Positions 8,084-16,078 of a stretch of DNA of 64,000 nucleotides are shown piece after piece. A program made the translations under genes and the position numbers. Each line of letters starts with the position of its first letter. Within the stretch, counting starts at the first letter, position 1. The notes beneath the pieces are model-generated. The model did no database searches and had not been told where the DNA came from. It saw nothing but the letters and a program-made list of their open reading frames with translations. Source of the stretch: Streptomyces sp. NK15101 (GTDB lineage Bacteria; Actinomycetota; Actinomycetes; Streptomycetales; Streptomycetaceae); NCBI RefSeq assembly GCF_020400725.1, contig NZ_JAINVG010000021.1:1-64000 (forward strand). The letters are read 5' to 3'.

Positions 8084-9994
8084 TCAGGACGGCTGGTGGG
8101 TCCACTTCTGGTTGGCGCCGCCCGTGCAGGTCCAGATCTGGGCGCGGGTGCCGTCGGCCGAGGAGTTGCCGGTGACGTCCAGGCACTTGTCGGCGGCCGT
8201 GTTGACGACGTCGTGCGTCCCGGGGTCGTACGTCCAGCGTTGCGCGCCGGTGCCGTTGCAGGTGTAGAGCTGCACCTTCGTGCCGTCGGCGGTTCCGGCT
8301 CCGGTGACGTCGAGGCACTTGCCGAGGGCCCGTACGGTGCCGTCGGCGGCGAGCGTCCACCGCTGGGCCGCGGTCCCGTTGCAGGTGTAGAGCTGGACCG
8401 GGGTGCCGTCGGCGGTGGCCGCGCCGGCCACGTCGAGGCACTTGCCGGCGAGACCGGTCATCGGTCCGGTGGGTGCGCCCGCCGCCGTACCGGACCAGGT
8501 GAAGGTGGCGGTGGTGCGGGCCGGCAGGGTGTACGTGAAGGACTGGCCGCCCCAGTCGACGCGGAGGGACCGGGCGGAGGCGCCGCCGTTGTGGGCGATG
8601 AGCGCCTTGGAGCCGTCCGGGTTGCGCCAGGCCACGTTCGGGAGGCCGGCGTCGTCGGTCGAGGCGATCCGGTACGCGCCGGGCCGGACGAACTTCGTGA
8701 GGTGTCCGGTCGTGTAGTACTCGATCGTGTAGTCGACCTGCCCGGCGCGCGCTCCGCCCTCCTGCACGGTGATCAGCCCGGTGCAGGTGCCGCAGCCGCC
8801 GTTGTGCGGGCCCATGTCCTGGTTGACGGCCAGGCTCCACTTGACCAGGCTGCTGCTCCAGTTGCGGGCGTAGCCGACGATGTCCTTCAGGTCCTCGTCG
8901 TGCTGGTTCGTGATCCAGGTGCCGCCGGAGTGCTCGGTGCTGAACTGCCGTACGGACGGGTACTGGGTGTGGACCTGGCTGCCGACGGCGGGGTCGCCGA
9001 AGTAGCCGTGCCAGGCGATGCCCCCGAAGAGGGGGTCGTTCCGTACGCCCGCGTCCCCGAGGACGGCCGCGCCGAAGTTCGCGTAGTCACCGTAGTTCCA
9101 GTCGTGCACGAGGACCTTGGTGGTGATGCCGGCCGCGCGGAAGGCGGGGTAGACGTGGTTCTTCGTGAACTCGACCAGGCCGGAGGGGTTCCAGCTCATG
9201 CCCGGGTAGTTCATGGCGGTGGGGTTGCTCGCCTGGCAGCAGTTCGGCTCGTTCTGGACGGAGAGGTAGTCGACCTTGACCCCGGCGGCCTGGTAGCTCT
9301 GGACGTACTTCACCAGGTACTGGGCGTAGAGCGGGTAGTACTCCCACTTCAGCCAGCCCATCTGGTCCATCCGGCCGTTGTCCTTCATCCATCCGGGGGC
9401 GCTCCAGGGCACCCCCTTCACGCGGAGGGCCGGGTTCAGCTGCTTGGCCTGGACGGTCAGCAGCCGCACGTTCGTGTCGTAGCCGTTCGTGCCGAAGTCG
9501 GAGAGGTCGCAGCAGGTGTCGTCGAGGGAGACGTTGCCGGGCCGGGAGAGGTCGGAGGCGCCGATCGGGTTGCGGACGAAGGAGAGGCCGATCCCGTCGG
9601 AGGGCGAGAACAGCCTGCGCATGACCTCGTCGCGGGTGGCGGCGCTGACCGCACCGCCGCGCAGGAGGTGGGCGGTGGTGTCCGTGAGGGAGGCGCCGCC
9701 GCCCTCGAACTGCTGGTAGGTGGTGGCCTCGTCGACGGCGATGGTGTGGCTCGCGCTGCCGCCGGCGGGGCCGAAGGCCGTCGGTGCCTGTGGGGCGAGT
9801 CCCCGGGTGACGGTACGGCCTCCGGCGTCGGAGGTGGTGGTCAGCCAGACGTCGACCCGCTCGCCGGCGGCCTGTGCGACGCCGGGACCGGTCATGACCA
9901 GGCCGCTCGCGAGGAGGGCTCCGGCCACGAGGGCGGCGAGGCGACGGGGGCGCGACCGGCTCCGTCGCACGGACAACCAAGACCTGTAATGCAC
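8084..9994 (-). CDS. secreted GH30 glycosidase with ricin-type CBM13 domain
   Basis: A 636-aa exported enzyme. Signal peptide with RRSRSRPRR and a hydrophobic core ending AQA; GH30 domain (about 40-470) with the acid/base VQNEPN (Glu249) and nucleophile FSTEHSGG (Glu354); then three ricin-B-type repeats (KCLDVAG, KCLDVTG, KCLDVTG with QRW or QKW) forming a beta-trefoil CBM13. GH30 enzymes act on beta-1,6-glucan, glucosylceramide or xylan; the exact specificity cannot be read here. GTG 9994 is chosen because GAAAGG lies 8 nt upstream; a longer frame to 10063 would give an unnatural N-terminus. First gene of a GH30-GH3 operon. Confidence 0.88.
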   Translation of the reverse strand: MHYRSWLSVRRSRSRPRRLAALVAGALLASGLVMTGPGVAQAAGERVDVWLTTTSDAGGRTVTRGLAPQAPTAFGPAGGSASHTIAVDEATTYQQFEGGGASLTDTTAHLLRGGAVSAATRDEVMRRLFSPSDGIGLSFVRNPIGASDLSRPGNVSLDDTCCDLSDFGTNGYDTNVRLLTVQAKQLNPALRVKGVPWSAPGWMKDNGRMDQMGWLKWEYYPLYAQYLVKYVQSYQAAGVKVDYLSVQNEPNCCQASNPTAMNYPGMSWNPSGLVEFTKNHVYPAFRAAGITTKVLVHDWNYGDYANFGAAVLGDAGVRNDPLFGGIAWHGYFGDPAVGSQVHTQYPSVRQFSTEHSGGTWITNQHDEDLKDIVGYARNWSSSLVKWSLAVNQDMGPHNGGCGTCTGLITVQEGGARAGQVDYTIEYYTTGHLTKFVRPGAYRIASTDDAGLPNVAWRNPDGSKALIAHNGGASARSLRVDWGGQSFTYTLPARTTATFTWSGTAAGAPTGPMTGLAGKCLDVAGAATADGTPVQLYTCNGTAAQRWTLAADGTVRALGKCLDVTGAGTADGTKVQLYTCNGTGAQRWTYDPGTHDVVNTAADKCLDVTGNSSADGTRAQIWTCTGGANQKWTHQPS

Positions 9995-10122
9995 CTGACA
10001 TGCCTTTCGATGGGGAGCGCCACGGCGACACGGCGACACGGGTGTCCGGACGGTCCGGACCACCGGGACGGCCGGAGCGCGGTGCGCGCACAGCAGGACG
10101 GCAAGGCTTATATCAAGGTGTG

Positions 10123-10151
10123 AAGTTATGGAGGCGGTGAACCCCCGTCAA
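10123..10151 (-). promoter_or_regulatory. promoter of the GH30-GH3 operon
   Basis: On the minus strand, TTGACG (10146-10151) and TAACTT (10123-10128) are separated by exactly 17 bp, a good match to a housekeeping-type promoter. The expected transcript would have a leader of about 120 nt before GTG 9994. The rest of 9995-10278 shows no gene. Confidence 0.6.
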
Positions 10152-10278
10152 CCCCTCTTGCGGTCAACTCCTGAACACGACCGGCGGGTTCGAGCCGGAT
10201 TCGTCCGGGTGCCGGACGTCCGTCCGGGCGCGAAAAACCGTTCGACCGGCCCGGGGTCGCCGCCCTAAGGTCGGCGAC

Positions 10279-11013
10279 GTGGCAACGAAACTCAACCAGA
10301 TCATCGCAGTGGAGAAGGGCGTCAAGTCCCGGGCGCACCAGGACCTGACGGCAGCTCACCACGGGCTGCAGAAGCCCGCGTTGCTCGCCGGCATCTCCCG
10401 CACCTACCAGCCGAAGGACGAGGAGGGCGAGCAGCTGCCGCCCGAGTCGACCCTGGTGCAGGTGAAGGCCGAGGACGTGCTGCGCGACACCGCGCGGGCA
10501 CTGACCCGCCTCTTCGACGTGACGGCCACCAAGGACTGGGCGAACTGCGAGGCGCGTGCGGACGTCACGGTCGACGGGCGCGTGCTCGTGGGGCAGGTGC
10601 CCGTGGCGTACCTGCTCTTCCTGGAGAAGCAGCTGACGGACATCAACACCTTCGTCCGCAAGCTTCCGGTCCTCGACGCGGCGGAGTCGTGGACGCAGGA
10701 CCCGTCGACGGACGCCTGGAAGACCGACGTCGTGCGCACGGTCCGGACGAAGAAGGTGCCGCGCAACCACGTGAAGGCGGAGGCGACGGACAAGCACCCG
10801 GCCCAGGTCGAGGTCTACTACGAGGACGTGCCGGTCGGCTACTGGACCACGGTGAAGTTCTCGGGTGCGCTGCCGGCGCGCCGGGTCAACGAACTCCTGG
10901 AGCGGGTGGAGAAGCTCCAGCAGGCGGTGAAGTTCGCCCGCGAGGAGGCGAACAGCACCGAGGTCACCGACCAGCGGGTCGGCGACGCCGTCTTCGGCTA
11001 CCTCTTCGGGTAG
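10279..11013 (+). CDS. conserved actinobacterial protein of unknown function next to tRNA-like RNAs
   Basis: A 244-aa soluble protein without signal peptide or membrane segment. I believe it belongs to an uncharacterised family (DUF7873-like), from memory only. Visible features are a basic N-terminus (MATKLNQIIAVEKGVKSRA), charged helices and a C-terminal coiled-coil-like helix (NELLERVEKLQQAVKFAREEA). No catalytic motif is recognisable. GTG 10279 is preceded at 7 nt by TAAGGT (10266-10271), so the mRNA may be leaderless. Directly downstream come a hairpin (11031-11055) and two permuted tRNA-like RNA modules on the same strand, so a role in an RNA-protein complex is a reasonable but unproven guess. 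Confidence 0.7.
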   Translation: MATKLNQIIAVEKGVKSRAHQDLTAAHHGLQKPALLAGISRTYQPKDEEGEQLPPESTLVQVKAEDVLRDTARALTRLFDVTATKDWANCEARADVTVDGRVLVGQVPVAYLLFLEKQLTDINTFVRKLPVLDAAESWTQDPSTDAWKTDVVRTVRTKKVPRNHVKAEATDKHPAQVEVYYEDVPVGYWTTVKFSGALPARRVNELLERVEKLQQAVKFAREEANSTEVTDQRVGDAVFGYLFG

Positions 11014-11030
11014 CGGGGACACCATGGTCT

Positions 11031-11055
11031 CCCCGGCCACAGCACACGGCCGGGG
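11031..11055 (+). terminator. hairpin after the 10.3-11.0 kb gene
   Basis: CCCCGGCC (11031-11038) and GGCCGGGG (11048-11055) form an 8-bp stem with a 9-nt loop, 17 bp after the stop codon. No T-run follows. It may end the mRNA or mark the 5' boundary of the RNA modules downstream. Confidence 0.5.
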
Positions 11056-11079
11056 TGCGCGAGGAGCGCAAAGCTGAAG

Positions 11080-11187
11080 CTGAGCCTTGTCGTGACATCC
11101 GCGGTTCCTGTGGATGTTCGAGTCCTCCTCCCGGCACTTCCCGCCGGGGTGGCCCAACAGGCAGAGGCAGTCCGCGGTCAATCTCAG
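11080..11187 (+). ncRNA. permuted tRNA-like module 1 (Y-RNA-like candidate)
   Basis: In 5' to 3' order: T-stem GGATG (11112-11116), T-loop TTCGAGT, T-stem CCTCC (11124-11128; 4 of 5 pairs); acceptor-like strand TCCCGGC (11129-11135); 7-nt loop; partner GCCGGGG (11143-11149; 7 pairs including one G-U); T and G as U8 and R9; D-stem GCC/GGC (11152-11154/11166-11168) with GG in the loop. The flanks CCGCGG (11099-11104) and CCGCGG (11172-11177) pair where an anticodon stem would be; CTGAG (11080-11084) and CTCAG (11183-11187) extend the outer helix. This is a tRNA core with its ends moved to the anticodon arm, as described for the tRNA-mimic domain of bacterial Y RNAs. Transcript ends are estimates. 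Confidence 0.65.
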
Positions 11188-11236
11188 ACTATTGCTCCAG
11201 ACTCAGCATGCGCCGCTCATCGCCGGATCGACCGGG

Positions 11237-11338
11237 CCCGGGCCCTGGTGCGTCGAAATGCCAGTTCGAATCTGGTCCGCCGAGCTCGATCGGCGGTGGT
11301 CCAAAGGCAGGACGCGACGCAATGACGAATGACCCGGG
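11237..11338 (+). ncRNA. permuted tRNA-like module 2 (Y-RNA-like candidate)
   Basis: All elements pair fully. Outer 'anticodon' stem TGCGTCG (11249-11255) with CGACGCA (11315-11321), 7 bp; 4-nt variable segment AAAT; T-stem GCCAG (11260-11264), loop TTCGAAT, CTGGT (11272-11276), 5 bp with G53-C61; acceptor-like CCGCCGA (11277-11283), 6-nt loop GCTCGA, TCGGCGG (11290-11296), 7 bp; T and G as U8 and R9; D-stem GTCC/GGAC (11299-11302/11310-11313), loop AAAGGCA; a single G as position 26. CCCGGG (11237-11242) and CCCGGG (11333-11338) may extend the base. The acceptor helix is closed, so it cannot be aminoacylated as drawn. The fit to tRNA spacing is too exact for chance. Confidence 0.72.
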
Positions 11339-11412
11339 TCCTCAAGCGTGCCGGCGTGTGATGTGAGCGGCATCGACAGGGTCCGGGGGCAGGCTACGCC
11401 CTCGGACCCGCT

Positions 11413-11538
11413 CCTTTTCCCACGCCCCTTTTTCCGCGCTCATTTGTTCCCACGCCCGTTTGTTCCCGCCCCCGTTTGTCCCCGTGACCGTCTGTTCCCA
11501 CCCCCGTCCGTTCGCGGGTCCGCCTGTTCACGGGTCCG
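11413..11538. repeat. degenerate 16-bp tandem repeat array
   Basis: Six adjoining 16-bp units run from 11443 to 11538, each near TTTGTTCCCACGCCCG; the last two diverge (TCCGTTCGCGGGTCCG, CCTGTTCACGGGTCCG). A further unit at 11413-11428 (CCTTTTCCCACGCCCC) and a 14-bp partial lie upstream. The array is in the roughly 420-bp non-coding stretch between the RNA modules and lanL. It could be a regulatory or structural repeat; no coding role is apparent. Past 11540 I see no gene until 11758. Confidence 0.7.
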
Positions 11539-11757
11539 ATCGCGACGAGGTCAGGCCGCACTCGGACCGACTCCACCACCCGGTGCGGCTTTGCGCGCTC
11601 CGGCGCTGTCTTCTGCGCCGGAGCGCGCGCCCCCCTCCTGGCGGTACCGCGCCGTGCGCTCGCTGAATGAAGTGAATCCAGGTGGGTGTGTGTTGGTCCG
11701 TTTATGTCATCGGGCACCTTCCCGTCAGCGGTTCTCACCGTTGAGAGGGACGTGTAA

Positions 11758-14460
11758 ATGACGAGCCACGCTACCGAAGTCGAACTGGAAGACCTGCTCC
11801 GCCAGGCGCTGCACGCCACGGGCACGGGTGCGCTCTGGGCGGTCGAGGCGGACGAGATGTGGTGCCGGGTCGCGCCCGCGGCCGGGACGCGGCGCGAGCA
11901 GGGGTGGAAGCTGCACGTGTCGGCCACGGCCGCCTCCGCGCCCGAGGTCCTCACCAAGGCCCTGGGCGTGCTGCTGCGGGAGAGGTCCGGGTTCAAGTTC
12001 GCCCGGTCGCTGGAGCAGGTCAGTGCGCTGAACTCCAGGGCGACGCCGCGCGGAAGCTCGGGCAAGTTCATCACCGTCTATCCGCGTTCCGACGCCGAGG
12101 CGGCCGGGATCGCCCGGGACCTGCACGAGGCGACGGCGGGGCTGGCCGGTCCGCGGATCCTGTCCGACCAGCCCTACGCCGCGCGCAGTCTGGTGCACTA
12201 CCGCTACGGGGCCTTCGCCGGCCGGCGGCGGCTGTCGGACAACGGTCTGCTGGTGTGGTTCATCGAGGACCCCGACGGCAACCCCGTGGAGGACAAGCGC
12301 ACCGGCCAGTACGCGCCGCCGCCCTGGGCCGTCTGTCCGTTCCCCGCCTCGGTGCCGGTGGCGCCGCGCGGCGGGGACACGACGAGTCGTCCGGTGGTGC
12401 TCGGCGGCCGCTTCGCGGTGCGGGAGGCGATCCGGCAGACGAACAAGGGCGGCGTCTACCGGGGCAGCGACACCCGTACGGGCGCGGGCGTGGTGATCAA
12501 GGAGGCCCGGCCGCACGTGGAGGGCGACGCCTCCGGCGGCGACGTCCGGGACTGGCTGCGCACCGAGGCGCGGACGCTGGAGAAGCTCAAGGGCACGGGG
12601 CTGGCTCCGGAAGCGGTGGCGCTGTTCGAGCACGCCGGGCATCTGTTCCTGGCCCAGGACGAGGTGCCGGGCGTGACGCTGCGCACCTGGGTGGCCGAGC
12701 ACTTCCGCGACGCGGGGGGCGAGCGGTACCGCGCCGACGCGCTGGCACAGGTCGCGCGCCTGGTGGACCTGGTGGCGGCGGCGCACGCCCGCGGACTGGT
12801 CCTGCGGGACTTCACCCCGGGCAACGTCATGGTCCGCCCGGACGGCGAGCTGCGCCTCATCGACCTGGAACTCGCGGTCCCGGCGGACGAGACCGCCCTG
12901 CCGACCCGCGTGGGAACGCCCGGTTTCAGCGCCCCCGAGCGCCTGGCCGACGCGCCCGTCCACCCGACGGCCGACTACTACAGCCTCGGCGCCACCGCGT
13001 GCTTCGTCCTGGCCGGAAAGGTCCCGAACCTGCTGCCCGAGGAGCCCGCCGGCAAGGCGGCCGAGGAGCGGTTCGCCGCGTGGCTCACGGCCTGCACCCG
13101 TCCGCTGCGGCTGCCGGACGGCGTGGTGGACATGATCCTCGGGCTGATGAGGGACGATCCGGCCGAGCGGTGGGACCCCTCCAGGGCCCGGGAGGCACTG
13201 CGGAGGGCGGACCCGGCGGCGCCGCCGGGGAGCGCGGGCGGGGCCGCCGTGCGGAGGACGGGGTCTTCCGCCGCCGTCGGTCCGGTGCCGGGAGGCCGGA
13301 CGGCGGATGACGTGGTGGCCGGGCTCGTGGATCACCTCGTCGACTCGATGACCCCGGCGGACGACCGGCGGCTGTGGCCCGTGTCGACACTGGCCGGGGA
13401 GAGCGACCCGTGCACCGTCCAGCAGGGCGCGGCCGGGGTCCTGGCCGTGCTGACGCGGTACTTCGAGCTCACCGGCGACCCGCGCCTGCCCGGACTGCTC
13501 TCCACCGCGGGCCGCTGGATCGCGGACCGCACCGACCTCCGCTCCCCACGCCCCGGTCTGCACTTCGGCGGCCGTGGCACCGCGTGGGCGCTGTACGACG
13601 CCGGACGCGCCGTCGACGACCGACGGCTCGTCGAGCACGCGCTGGACCTTGCGCTGGCCCCGCAACTGGCGACGCCCCACCACGACGTCACCCACGGCAC
13701 CGCGGGCAGCGGACTCGCCGCCCTTCATCTGTGGCGGCGCACCGGGGACACGCGCTTCGCCGACCTGGTCGTCGACGCGGCCGACCGGCTGACCGCCGCC
13801 GTCCAGCGCGAGGCGCCCGGAGTGGGATGGCCTGTCCCCGCGGAAGCCGACTCCCCGGAAGGCGGCAAACGCTACCTCGGCTTCGCCCACGGAACGTCCG
13901 GCATCGGCTGCTTCCTCCTCGCCGCCGCGGACCTCTCGCAGCGTTCGGAACACCGGGAGCTGGCCCTGGAGGTCGGCGAGGACCTCCTGGCCCACGCCGT
14001 ACGCATCGGCGAGGCGGTCCAGTGGCCGGCCCAGTCCGGTGACGTGCCCACGGCCCCGTACTGGTGCCACGGCTCCGCGGGCATCGGCGGCTTCCTCGTA
14101 CGGCTGTGGGAGGCCACCGGCGACGACAGGTTCGGCGAGCTCGCCCGCGGCGGCGCGCACGCCGTCGTGGAACGCGCCTCCCGCGCCCCGCTCACCCAGT
14201 GCCACGGCCTGGCGGGCAACGGCGACTTCCTCCTCGACATGGCCGACGCCACGGGAGACCCCGTCCACCGGGACGCGGCCGAGGAACTGGCCGACCTCAT
14301 CCTGGCCGAAGGGGCCCGGCGCCAGGGGCACGTGGTCTTCCCCAACGAGTACGGGGAGGTCTCGACCAGTTGGAGCGACGGTTCCGCCGGAATCCTCGCC
14401 TTCCTCCTGCGGACCCGTCACACCGGCCCTCGGCACTGGACGGTCGAGCGGCGGGGCTGA
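11758..14460 (+). CDS. lanL: class IV lanthipeptide synthetase LanL
   Basis: A 900-aa trifunctional enzyme that phosphorylates Ser/Thr of a precursor peptide, eliminates phosphate and cyclises Cys onto the dehydro-residues. An N-terminal phospho-Ser/Thr lyase domain (about 1-205) is followed by a kinase-like domain (about 225-475) with Lys248 in VVIKEA, Asp351 in LRDFTPGN and Asp369 in LIDLE, then a LanC-like cyclase (about 520-890). His711 (GFAHGTSG) and zinc ligands Cys770, Cys815 and His816 (WCHG, QCHG) are present; these ligands separate class IV LanL from class III LanKC. The precursor gene lies 201 bp downstream and transporter genes follow. The sequence suggests relation to the SgbL (globisporin) group. 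Confidence 0.93.
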   Translation: MTSHATEVELEDLLRQALHATGTGALWAVEADEMWCRVAPAAGTRREQGWKLHVSATAASAPEVLTKALGVLLRERSGFKFARSLEQVSALNSRATPRGSSGKFITVYPRSDAEAAGIARDLHEATAGLAGPRILSDQPYAARSLVHYRYGAFAGRRRLSDNGLLVWFIEDPDGNPVEDKRTGQYAPPPWAVCPFPASVPVAPRGGDTTSRPVVLGGRFAVREAIRQTNKGGVYRGSDTRTGAGVVIKEARPHVEGDASGGDVRDWLRTEARTLEKLKGTGLAPEAVALFEHAGHLFLAQDEVPGVTLRTWVAEHFRDAGGERYRADALAQVARLVDLVAAAHARGLVLRDFTPGNVMVRPDGELRLIDLELAVPADETALPTRVGTPGFSAPERLADAPVHPTADYYSLGATACFVLAGKVPNLLPEEPAGKAAEERFAAWLTACTRPLRLPDGVVDMILGLMRDDPAERWDPSRAREALRRADPAAPPGSAGGAAVRRTGSSAAVGPVPGGRTADDVVAGLVDHLVDSMTPADDRRLWPVSTLAGESDPCTVQQGAAGVLAVLTRYFELTGDPRLPGLLSTAGRWIADRTDLRSPRPGLHFGGRGTAWALYDAGRAVDDRRLVEHALDLALAPQLATPHHDVTHGTAGSGLAALHLWRRTGDTRFADLVVDAADRLTAAVQREAPGVGWPVPAEADSPEGGKRYLGFAHGTSGIGCFLLAAADLSQRSEHRELALEVGEDLLAHAVRIGEAVQWPAQSGDVPTAPYWCHGSAGIGGFLVRLWEATGDDRFGELARGGAHAVVERASRAPLTQCHGLAGNGDFLLDMADATGDPVHRDAAEELADLILAEGARRQGHVVFPNEYGEVSTSWSDGSAGILAFLLRTRHTGPRHWTVERRG

Positions 14461-14572
14461 GCGGCAGGGGCCGGGGGCCCGACGCCGCGGCCCGCACCTC
14501 CCCCGCGTACCGCGAACCGCTCCACGAACGGGACGACGCGTCCGCCGTCGTCCCGGCCTTCCTCCTGCGGAC
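14398..14572 (+). repeat. decayed partial duplication of the lanL 3' end
   Basis: A 17-bp identical block occurs at 14398-14414 (inside lanL) and 14556-14572 (downstream). Read in frame, the second copy encodes VPAFLLRTFPTDSRC, recalling AFLLRTRHTG at the LanL C-terminus, and GGACGGTC/GTCGAGCGGC recur after both. The spacer between lanL and lanA thus seems to hold a vestige of a second synthetase 3' end. Confidence 0.45.
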
Positions 14573-14661
14573 ATTTCCCACAGACTCCCGGTGCCGGACG
14601 GTCCGGACGCCGGGTCGAGCGGCAGAGAAGTGCTGCCGCCACCTCAGAGAAGGAGAATCCC

Positions 14662-14817
14662 ATGGAGAACCAGGACCTCGAACTGCTGGCCCGCCTCCAC
14701 GCCCTTCCCGAGACCGACCCCGTCGGCGTCGACGGAGTGGCGATGAACGACACGTGTGAGTGCATCGGCCTGCTGACCCTCCTCAACACCGTCTGCATCG
14801 GCATCAGCTGCGCCTAG
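14662..14817 (+). CDS. lanA: class IV lanthipeptide precursor peptide
   Basis: A 51-aa peptide. The leader (about 1-29) contains LELLARLHALPETDP, the amphipathic recognition helix typical of class III/IV precursors, then GVDGVAMND. The core, TCECIGLLTLLNTVCIGISCA, has Thr31, Thr39, Thr43 and Ser49 as dehydration sites and Cys32, Cys34, Cys45 and Cys50 as ring donors. From memory it closely resembles SgbA-type (globisporin) class IV cores. GAAGGAG (14648-14654) is a strong ribosome-binding site. It sits between lanL and the ABC exporter; the hairpin after it may limit read-through so that lanA is made in excess. Confidence 0.9.
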   Translation: MENQDLELLARLHALPETDPVGVDGVAMNDTCECIGLLTLLNTVCIGISCA

Positions 14818-14832
14818 GACAGGCACCACCAT

Positions 14833-14867
14833 CCGGCCGGCGGCTGTCCCGGGCAGCCGCCGGCCGG
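14833..14867 (+). terminator. strong hairpin between lanA and the exporter genes
   Basis: A perfect 14-bp stem, CCGGCCGGCGGCTG (14833-14846) with its complement (14854-14867), closed by a 7-nt loop. There is no T-run. It lies 15 bp after the lanA stop, so it probably terminates or attenuates transcription and stabilises the short lanA mRNA. Confidence 0.7.
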
Positions 14868-14959
14868 AGTCACGACCGGAACAGCAGCACGCCCCCGGAG
14901 CGCGGCCGACCGCGCCGGGGGCCTTCGACCCGGCGAACCCGTAGACGAGGACCAGCCCC

Positions 14960-16078
14960 ATGCAGCGACACGCCGGCGATGACGACCTCGCCCCCACGGC
15001 CCTCAGGACGGCCGCCCCGGCGGGCCCGCCCTCCCCACAAGACCTTCCCGACTCCGCGTACGCCATCAGCACGCGCGGTCTGGTCAAGAGCTACCCCGGA
15101 CCGGAGGGCACCACCACCCATGCCGTGAGCGGCCTGGACCTGGACGTGGCGCGAGGCGAGACCTTCGCTTTCCTCGGTCCCAACGGGGCGGGCAAATCCA
15201 CCACCATCTCCATGCTGTGCGCGCTGGCCCGCCCCACCTCCGGTCATGCCACGGTGGCCGGCGCCGACGTCCTCACCCAGCCCCAGACGGTACGGCGAAG
15301 GGTCGGGATGCTCTTCCAGCACAGTGCCGTGGACCCGGACCTGACGGCCGAACAGAACCTCCACATCCACGCACGCCTCTACGGGCTGGCCCGCCGTGAG
15401 GCCCGCCGGCGCGCCGCCGAAGTGCTCGACACCGCCGGACTGACCGACCGGCGCCGCTCCCCCGTCCGCACTCTGTCCGGCGGCATGCGGCGCCGCCTGG
15501 AGATCGCCCGCCAACTGCTGCACGCCCCCGGCTTGCTGTTCCTCGACGAGCCGACCACCGGACTCGACCCCCACGCCAGGGCCCAGGTGTGGGAGCACCT
15601 CCGTGCGCTGCGCGAGGCGCACGGCAGCACGCTCTTCGTCACCACCCACTACCTGGAGGAGGCGGAGAACTGCGACCGCCTCGCCATCATCGACCGCGGC
15701 CGTCTGGTGGCCCAGGGCACGCCCCTCGCGCTCAAGGCCGGGATCGGAGACGACCGGGTCGTGCTGCGCACCAGCGACGACGAGGCGGCGCAGCGGGTCG
15801 TACAAGGCATGGCGCCGCCCGACCGGGACGTCACCGTCGACGCGGGCGGCGTCTCCCTGCGAGTCCCGGGCGGCAGCACCTGGATCCCGCGTCTGTGCGG
15901 GGCGCTGGAGGCACGCGGCATCGCGGTGAACGCCGCTTCCGCGACCCCGCCGACGCTGGACGACGTCTTCTTCCACCACACCGGCCGCAGCCTCGACGCC
16001 GCACAGCCCGGCCGGGCACCCGCTCCCCCCTCCGCGCGACCGACGGCCGCGGCCGCGAAGAGCGGCGGTGGCCGATGA
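14960..16078 (+). CDS. ABC transporter ATPase of the lanthipeptide cluster
   Basis: A 372-aa nucleotide-binding protein of the DrrA/CcmA-like exporter type. Walker A GPNGAGKS (about 75), Q-loop LFQH, signature LSGGM, Walker B LLFLDEP and switch His (VTTHYLEEAE) are all present. The N-terminus (35 residues) and the Pro/Ala-rich C-terminus are extra low-complexity tails. It overlaps the permease gene by ATGA, so the two are translationally coupled. Following lanA, it most likely energises export of the lanthipeptide or immunity to it. Confidence 0.92.
   Translation: MQRHAGDDDLAPTALRTAAPAGPPSPQDLPDSAYAISTRGLVKSYPGPEGTTTHAVSGLDLDVARGETFAFLGPNGAGKSTTISMLCALARPTSGHATVAGADVLTQPQTVRRRVGMLFQHSAVDPDLTAEQNLHIHARLYGLARREARRRAAEVLDTAGLTDRRRSPVRTLSGGMRRRLEIARQLLHAPGLLFLDEPTTGLDPHARAQVWEHLRALREAHGSTLFVTTHYLEEAENCDRLAIIDRGRLVAQGTPLALKAGIGDDRVVLRTSDDEAAQRVVQGMAPPDRDVTVDAGGVSLRVPGGSTWIPRLCGALEARGIAVNAASATPPTLDDVFFHHTGRSLDAAQPGRAPAPPSARPTAAAAKSGGGR

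Noticed and set aside
4946..10123. Very long open frame on the plus strand opposite the glycosidase genes (1725 codons)
   Set aside because: It is the antisense shadow of GH3 and GH30, with compositional bias and no domains.
11049..11136. Ordinary (linear) tRNA reading using GCCGGGG at 11049 with TCCCGGC at 11129
   Set aside because: The acceptor could pair, but there is no anticodon arm and 11049-11055 fits better in the 11031-11055 hairpin; the second GCCGGGG at 11143 gives a complete permuted core.
11443..11538. CRISPR array
   Set aside because: Units are contiguous 16-bp tandem repeats without spacers, and no cas genes are present.
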